Assembly (NCBI GenBank): GCA_014773175.1
Contig: VXCM01000803.1
Location: 62,001 to 126,000 of the forward strand
Direction of reading: 5' to 3'
Source of the DNA: Lucifuga dentata
Lineage: Eukaryota > Chordata > Actinopteri > Ophidiiformes > Bythitidae
Length of the DNA stretch: 64,000 bases
This document shows, piece by piece, positions 57,381 through 64,000 of this stretch. The notes beneath the pieces are model-generated. The model saw nothing but the letters and a program-made list of their open reading frames with translations. It ran no database searches and had not been told where the DNA came from. Made by a program: the position numbers and the translations under genes. Each line of letters starts with the position of its first letter. Position 1 is the first letter of the stretch.

Positions 57381-60300
57381 GTACAGAACACATTCACTAA
57401 GGCAATGGCTGTTTGATATAGATTTGTCAATGATACAATAAATAAAATAAAAGCTTCAGTTTTCACTCACTAGACAATTTCTACAGAATAAAATGTGCGT
57501 AAAGGCTGACGTAAAGTTTGACAAAACTGACTTTTAACTCTTAGGCAGCAATTATGTGTATTAACTTCTAGAACATTATGTCCATCTTAGTTTTAAGCTT
57601 ATATTTTATGTTCTGTAAGTCATTTTGCACTTCAGACTACAGTCACATTTAATCAGAAAACTGTGAGGATACATGGGAACAACTGTGTTGTTTTTCACTT
57701 TAAGTTTAATTAACTTCTAGGTTTAACTGGTATTTTTTGGGGGTGGCTAATTCTATAATTATAGAATGGTTTTCCGGCTTGTTTGTTTGAATTATCCTAA
57801 CAAAATTCTTTAACTATCCTGTGATTGCTATTGAAAATACATAGTCATTTGTTCTAAGAAATCCAAATTCATTTATTGTTGGCTAATTAAAATAACACCA
57901 TAATCCGTGTATTCCTACAAAACTTTTTTTTTAATTTATTTTATGGCTTCATTCAGCACTCCAAGCTTACATCTTCTTAACGTTCTAGGTTTTACTCAGA
58001 AAAGAGAGCAGTGATGATTATCAGCCCATGCAGGGACAAACCAGACTGGAACTGCACAGGGAGAAAATCATCCAACAGGTAAGACGCTCAGCTGATGAAT
58101 TTAAACACTAAATATTGAATTCTAACAGTAAAAACTAACAAAAGAATAAGAGGCAAACTAATGAATGTTACAGTGCAGTTTTAATGCAGTTTCAGTGCAG
58201 AAACAAATGGCTTCGAATTCTATAAAGGAAATAAAAGCTTTGGATAAATGGAAGTAGTCTGTTTTAAATAAATGGGCAGATTTTATTGGGAAAAAATATC
58301 TGTATCACACTCATCTTCAAATAATGTATTGGGAGTGGGTTGTTTGTTCTTGATGATGATGATGATGATGATGATGATAGTTATTTTGCTGTGGATCCAA
58401 TGAATCTCTGAAACTAGGAAATCAAGTCACGTTTTGTGTTTACCAAACTTAAAAAGCTGATTTTATTACATATTTGGAGCAGATTTACACAGTGTAGAAA
58501 ACAAATAACGGGAGCAACCGTGTCTTTAAACACGTTGCAAATGTACACACTCGTGCTTGCGTGTGGTTTGGATGAGACACAGCAACAGAAAAGAACATTC
58601 TGTGTATTGTTTGATTCTGTTTGAACGTCAGTGGGCTGCTGCTGTTTCGCCTGTTCCTCGCTGAAGTCATCGGTGTGTGCATGAAGTGCTCTGTTACAGA
58701 GGCAGGGCTCAATGGAAAACATGAGGTCAGGGAAGATATTAACAAAAGAAAAAGCAGGCCCATATAACACACAGCGATGCATTCACTTCCCCCTTAAAAC
58801 TACAGTATTTATCGAAATTTTTCATTGTTTAACCATAAGAATACTCTGGTTTCCTTCTCTTACATATTGCTCATGTATATGCCAAAAATATGGTGGTGAG
58901 CTGATGTAAGAACTCAGTGGTGCCTTTACCTGTTCAGGTATGAAGGAAGGAACCCAATCTTTAAAGGTTTTATGTTAACATGTAAGGCTGACAGGAAAAA
59001 ACGTCAGATATCTGAGGATCTGTCCGTTCCTGCTTCCTTTTCGTACCCAGATGTTTCCTGACTGCAGAGCGGCAGGAATGCTTGTCCGTTAAGGAAGCTG
59101 TGCCATTTGAGTTTATTTCATCTTATGTAGTGCTGACAGTATGTTTTTGTTACGAGGAACCTGGGGGCCTGTCTGGCACATGTTGTAATGTCTCCTGATC
59201 ATGAAAAGACGGTGTAATCAACAGTTTAAATAGATGCTTAAAGGACCACACTGCTAATTTTGCATGTTTCAGCCCAATAAATACAACCCCTGCATACGTT
59301 ACATTACTGACAACCATTTTCCAGCACAAAAAAAAAAAAAAAAAAAAATTTAGTTTTCCTGTTATTTTAATCATTCAAACTAAAATGTTCAGGTGATACA
59401 TCCACCTTAAAATTCAATGATTTGCCTGCTAAGTCATAGCATGGTCGTTTGTAATTTCTCAGTTAAAGCCATCTTCTCCTGGGACTGTATTTCCTGGCGG
59501 AGACATACATTTTTATTCTGCAGTTTCATGTAAGACTGCTTAAATTAAGCAACTTTGACAAAGGACTTTGACAGAAGTTTGCTGTGATGGATTACTTGTT
59601 TCAAGCACATCTCAAAGCTCTACAAGTTGATTTTAATGGGGTACTGGAATGAACTGAAACCAATGTCAGTCTGGAAGGTAGGAAAAACAAAACTAAAATG
59701 TACCACTCCAGTAATATGTTTTGGAAATTGTTTGGCAGACATAATGTGTATGCAGGTGTATTTATTGGGCTCAAACATGCAAAATTCCCGGTATGCTCCT
59801 TTAATCGTGTGAGGTGAGTTTGGCTGGAAAGTTGTATCTCCTTTTTACAGGGTTATTTCTTTAATCAAAGGAAACATGAATGTTTTCCATATTTAAAAAC
59901 GATAAAGATGCCATTGTTTTGTGTAATCTGTGTTTTGTGCTCACACAGATTTCAGTACCCAGGCCTCCTTCACCAAAGAAAGGACCTCAGAGGAAAGAAA
60001 GTCACCAACACACACAGAACGAAGAGTCAGCAGCTGTTTCGCCTCAGAGTGACTGCTTTACCCAGCGGAACTCTCTCTTCAACAAGGAAGTACTGCAGGT
60101 AAACTGTAAGACAAGTTTGTCCTGGTCAGTTAATGAGTTTGTCACATGTTCACAGCTGCAACGGGCTGAAGGAAATGCTACTGCCTCACTTTCTGCTTTC
60201 ACTTTCCTGTCTTTACTCATCATAGCTGCTAGAATCTTTGAGAAGAACAGGACTTGGGGTTTCTCAATCATCAAAACCTGACAAATGGAATGGACGCTGC

Positions 60301-63300
60301 CTCTGAGAGCAAAATATGTACTTGTTCTTATTTTGTCCTGAGCTGTATGAGCTGTGTTAGGTGGAGGGAAGAGAGGGAGGGAGCGCAGACCGCCACAAGT
60401 GAAGCAATTATTTGGGGATGAGATCATTGTTTGGCTCCATCTCTTCACGCCTATGGCCCGCAGACACTCAGCCAAGCTGCACAACTGGCTGCGTTATCTC
60501 ATCGCTGCGTCCACCCCACATACAAGGACATATTTCAGCAAGTTCGGCTTAGGGACATTTTGTCCAGCGGTTGATTTGTGGTCAGACATCTGTTGAGTGG
60601 ACCATTGCTGCGATCCAACGAAGGCGGTCATTTAGACATGTCAGATGAGGGACAAAACGGTGCATGTATAAGTTGAAAACAGCTCTTACGGCACAAGCTT
60701 TTTTTTATACCTTAACTTTATTTTAAAATGTACTTTAAATAGCCTGAGTTACAATACCTGGGGACCTGCTTGGTTTTACAGGGAATTGGTTGACTGATAT
60801 TGGCGATTAAAATTTGTTATTACAGTATTACATGGCCGCGGAAGTGGAAGTGAGCTTTCCAGAGAGAGAGACTTTTAAAGCCCCCCTAATGTTTCAACAT
60901 AAAAGAGCAAAGCAGGTCACCACATGGAGAAACACGGCAAGAGCCGATCTGTCTCCGAGGCTGCTCTGCAACACATCTCGGCTTTCATCGTCTCATTTTC
61001 GCGATAGGGAAACGAGAGAAAAAAAAATGAAATGACTCCCAGAGTCATTTCAGAGCCAAGATGCATTGCTGCACTGCTTAAAAATTTTGATTGCAGATAA
61101 ACATTTTGTAAATATGTGGTGAAAAGGTGAGATTCTTGTGTTTTTTAACTTACAAATTGTAATCATATTAGAGGGACTGCGTTGATGTTTTCCTGTGTGA
61201 GCACAGATTTTCACATAAAATCAGACACGGTCTCTATTCTTCATGGCCAGACTGAGGCCTAACTGTACATTTTGATAAACAGCCCATTGTTGTGGAGCGG
61301 ACAGGAAGAAACAAGGGAATCATAGACTTCCTGTATGAGGTCATTATATGCCACGGGAGCCAATGTGAGGAGATAGGAGGTGGCCTGTTTTGTCAAGCTC
61401 TTTTCCTTCTGTTCAACCCAGAAATACCTCGGCTGCCCCGGGGGCCTCGTAAAGTTAATGACCTGCCTCTCTGAGGAGAAGTGACATCACAGTTTAATCT
61501 CATGCAAAGAGTTGTTTAGTAGCCATGTCATGTGCAGTCTTGATGTTTTATTGGCTCAAAAGGGGAGTTGCTTTAGAGTCTGTTATTAAGCGTCAGTCAT
61601 AAATTCTTTTCGAAGTAATGCTTCATAATGACTTATATGTTTGCTTAAATGTTATTTGACATCTCACAGATTACAGAAAAGCAACAAAGGAAAAATGAAG
61701 AAAAGTGTGCTGCCTTTATCAGCTGCACTCATTTAAGAAACTAATCATTGATGTATTTGATAGCTGAGAGTGGGTGGTGGTGGGTGACTGACACCCACGC
61801 TGTGCGCTTTACAGCAAACAAACTTCTACTTTCCAACAGTTTCGTGAGTTTGGCCACCTGCTTACAAGTTCTCACTCTATGCAAATGTTGCCAGAAAAGG
61901 CCGAGCAGAAAGACAAGGGCTTATGCAATGATCCCTGTGCACATGCCAGGAGAAACTTCTGCTCTGCATAACATGTCATTGGAGAACAAAGGGCTGCTTC
62001 TCGATGTGTCTGAAACTATAACTTACGTCAGGGAAGAAAATGTAGCTATGTTTTGTTTCATGATCAGCAGCAATAAGACTTTCATTTTAGCACTTTGACT
62101 ACCAGCTTGATAAACGTACTGTCATTCAGATGATACTGTAAAACTAATAAACTTTTGGAACCAAATACCACCTCTGACAAATAAAAAAAAATCTAAGTGC
62201 CACCTCACCAAGAGAACACAACTCTCAAAATCTCATCTGTACATGTATGAAAAAGTTCTGACAGCAACATAGAAGGGAAGTACACAGTGTGCATATAGGA
62301 TGATTAGGATATTTTCAACAAAAACATTGAATTCCTAATGAAAAGAGAATAATAGTTCATCTTTAAAAAAAACTATTTATTTGTGAATAATTTGCTACAA
62401 TAACAGAATTTCCATAGATTTTAATTGCTTTGATTGTCTGCAGAAATTTCCAGGGTCATCTGGCGTGCCATTAGGGAGCACTCCAAGAAGCACTAGTGGT
62501 TTACATACCACAATTTGAGAACCTCTCCTTTAAAGAAAAAAAAAAGTTCTAAGTATAAATTACATTAAAGACACTGCAGGAAATAGTAGCAGTTTTAGAA
62601 GTAGCAGCAATTTTAATATGAATCCAAACAAATCTGTGTATCTGTACATTAAACTGCATTTCAGTAACATTCAGTACATTAAACTGCATTTCATATCAGT
62701 CAAAGTGCAAAGGGACATTCACATAAAAGTGTGCAACCCTTATTAATGGTCTCTGCCAAAAATATAATTCAATATCAAAAGATACCACAAATGTAGGTAA
62801 AATAAAGGAAATAACATAATAGAAATAAAACTTTACATAAGAAATACATGTAGAGTTGTATGTTTAGCCGCTGTCTATAAAATATAGTATGAAACATCCA
62901 ACGTGATGATAGAGGACAAAATATATTTCTGTCGTAGGGTTTTGCTCAAAGTCCAAACTTATAACACCGTGAGATATGATTTTTCTCAATGTTTCCCACA
63001 ATGACACCATGAACCATGACTACATCAGATTTCTGAAGCTAATGCATTTTTCAGATTTTGCATTAGAATACACCAATAAATGACGTCAAACCAAAGAGTC
63101 AAGATCAGGAACCATCATAACGTGTGCACATCTTTAAGAGCTACGTGTTGTTGTGATGTAGGCAGAAGCGTGGATCAAAGGCAAACTCCAGGACCTGAAA
63201 GATGGCTGGAATATTCAGCGCTGCCCCCTGAAGGACTGGGAGGAAGCTTCTCAGACTCTCCAGAGGGACCTGAAAGACTTTGAGAACACCCTCATCCAGC

Positions 63301-64000
63301 TTAACCAGGTAATGCGCAAAGCTTGAATCAAACTGAAACAGTCTCTCTGCAATCTGACAAAGTTACCAGAGCAAACACATTACGTCCAAAATGAAATGTT
63401 TGTTTTAACTTTTTAAAAGGTAATGGGGATCTGAATGAAACCATTAATCACCTTGTATGGTTCTGAAAGAGTCTGTCAGGTCCTGTGACACGTAACATAA
63501 TGGTTCCGTAACCGTTTCCAGTCGAGCGGAGAGGAAATCAGCCACTCTCTCATCGCTCTCAGTGTTCCAGACGGCACTGTCAGGCCAGTTTATTCTGTGT
63601 CCCTCAGGAGAAAGTGTTTGGAAACGGTACATTGCTGATAATTAACCTCTCCTGACACACAGACAGCTCAGGAAACCCAGAGGCAGAACCAGGAGATTTT
63701 CAAGGGTCCATCCAAGAAATAAATGGCACTATTCCAGCATGTGTCCAGGTAGCTGGCACATAAGCAAAGACTGACAAACTGGAGGTGTCAAATGTACTTA
63801 GCTACTGTTTTATGCTGGTGTTGGTGCTGCTACACATCTAATGAACAATGTTTTACGTTGCTTTGTGTTTAAAAAAGATGGGCGAGCAATTAATCTGCAA
63901 GCTGAACCCAACTTCCGATGTTGTGAAGAAGCAGCTTAGCCAGCTCAGGGACCAGTGGCAGGCCCTGAAACAGACAGCAGCCAATCAGACGAGGGCCCTT
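56886..64000 (+). CDS. syne1: spectrin-repeat protein, nesprin-1-like (CPG2-type N-terminus), 3' part off the window
   Basis: Join of 56886-57380, 57989-58078, 59949-60098, 63162-63308 and 63878-64000 (incomplete). All junctions are GT-AG and phase 0, giving 335 codons. Residues 1-245 are low-complexity and polar: MSESIVRKVQPFTIGTRLSV, an Asn run, then RPPSPKKGPQRKES. Residues 246 onward form spectrin-repeat helices (LKDWEEASQTLQRDLKDFEN; VVKKQLSQLRDQWQALKQ). Nesprin-1 links nuclei to the cytoskeleton. CPG2 is a short brain product of the same gene, made from an internal promoter, that acts at the postsynaptic endocytic zone. The absence of N-terminal calponin-homology domains and the unique first exon fit that form. 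Another spectrin-repeat protein is possible. Confidence 0.65.
57989..58078 (+). CDS. syne1: syne1 (CPG2-type) coding exon 2
   Basis: Thirty codons: VLLRKESSDDYQPMQGQTRL then ELHREKIIQQ. Acceptor GTTCTAG, donor GTAAGA, phase 0 on both sides. Confidence 0.7.
58351..58378. repeat. (GAT)n trinucleotide repeat
   Basis: Nine GAT units in a syne1 intron. Confidence 0.9.
59242..59800 (+). mobile_element. T2/Kolobok-type MITE copy, 559 bp
   Basis: TTAA at 59238-59241 and 59801-59804. Left end AGGACCACACTGCTAATTTT, right end TCCCGGTATGCTCCT; inner GATACATCCACCTTAAAA in plus orientation. Lies 148 bp upstream of syne1 coding exon 3. Confidence 0.8.
59949..60098 (+). CDS. syne1: syne1 (CPG2-type) coding exon 3
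   Basis: Fifty codons: ISVPRPPSPKKGPQRKES and ending QRNSLFNKEVLQ. Acceptor TCACACAG, donor GTAAAC. Proline- and lysine-rich, probably disordered. Confidence 0.7.
60099..63161 (+). other. syne1 intron with repeat-poor blocks
   Basis: Three kb without recognisable transposons. Blocks at 60350-60650 and 61290-61490 are G+C-richer and of high complexity; the right part (62100-63100) is AT-rich with no clear feature apart from a hAT-like scrap near 62490-62515. Confidence 0.5.
63162..63308 (+). CDS. syne1: syne1 coding exon 4 (spectrin repeat)
   Basis: Forty-nine codons: AEAWIKGKLQDLKDGWNIQR, then CPLKDWEEASQTLQRDLKDF and ENTLIQLNQ. Heptad-like spacing and the conserved Trp (AW, DW) fit a spectrin repeat. 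Acceptor GATGTAG, donor GTAATG. Confidence 0.85.
63878..64000 (+). CDS. syne1: syne1 coding exon 5, cut by the window edge
   Basis: MGEQLICKLNPTSDVVKKQL, then SQLRDQWQALKQTAANQTRA, continuing the spectrin repeat from exon 4 in phase 0. It runs open to base 64000. The acceptor is A-rich (TTTAAAAAAG) but is the one that keeps frame. Confidence 0.85.
   Translation, partial: MGEQLICKLNPTSDVVKKQLSQLRDQWQALKQTAANQTRAL

Noticed and set aside
1..64000. CRISPR arrays, operons, prokaryotic signals
   Set aside because: The sequence is a spliced vertebrate genome; regularly spaced repeats seen are microsatellites or transposons only.

Overview
The window is vertebrate nuclear DNA, almost certainly from a ray-finned (teleost) fish. 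Genes are split by GT-AG introns, intergenic DNA is AT-rich and full of CA microsatellites, and the coding exons resemble vertebrate families. A TTAA-flanked MITE family fills roughly a tenth of the sequence. Many isolated N characters mark short-read assembly joins.

Three protein-coding genes are supported, each by codon phase that carries cleanly across splice junctions. (1) Bases 1-2886, minus strand: the first eight coding exons of a bHLH-PAS transcription factor of the NPAS4 family, most likely npas4l (the zebrafish cloche gene). Its 3' part lies off the window. A TATA box lies at about 3105-3112. (2) Bases 10609-37589, minus strand: a complete klhdc3 (kelch-domain protein) in ten coding exons that add up to 382 codons, the length of the human protein. 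A non-coding first exon lies near 39517-39600. One intron is 14.5 kb. (3) Bases 55.9 kb to the right edge, plus strand: the start of a spectrin-repeat protein that I read as a short, internally promoted syne1 (nesprin-1) transcript of the CPG2 type. Its first coding exon also carries a separate 75-codon ORF upstream of the main ORF, so the mRNA may be bicistronic.

Layout: 1-3.1 kb npas4l; 3.1-10.6 kb intergenic DNA, ending in the presumed klhdc3 3' UTR; 10.6-39.6 kb klhdc3 with large repeat-filled introns; 39.6-55.9 kb intergenic, with no gene seen; 55.9-64 kb syne1. No tRNA, rRNA or CRISPR was seen. The most distinctive repeat is a 480-600 bp element with long inverted ends beginning AGGACC, always placed at TTAA, which fits the T2/Kolobok type of MITE. 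One copy is inserted inside another and shows the TTAA duplication directly. Two divergent CTCF-like motifs sit just upstream of klhdc3, between the npas4l-klhdc3 pair and syne1. The three genes have no known shared pathway; they are neighbours only.
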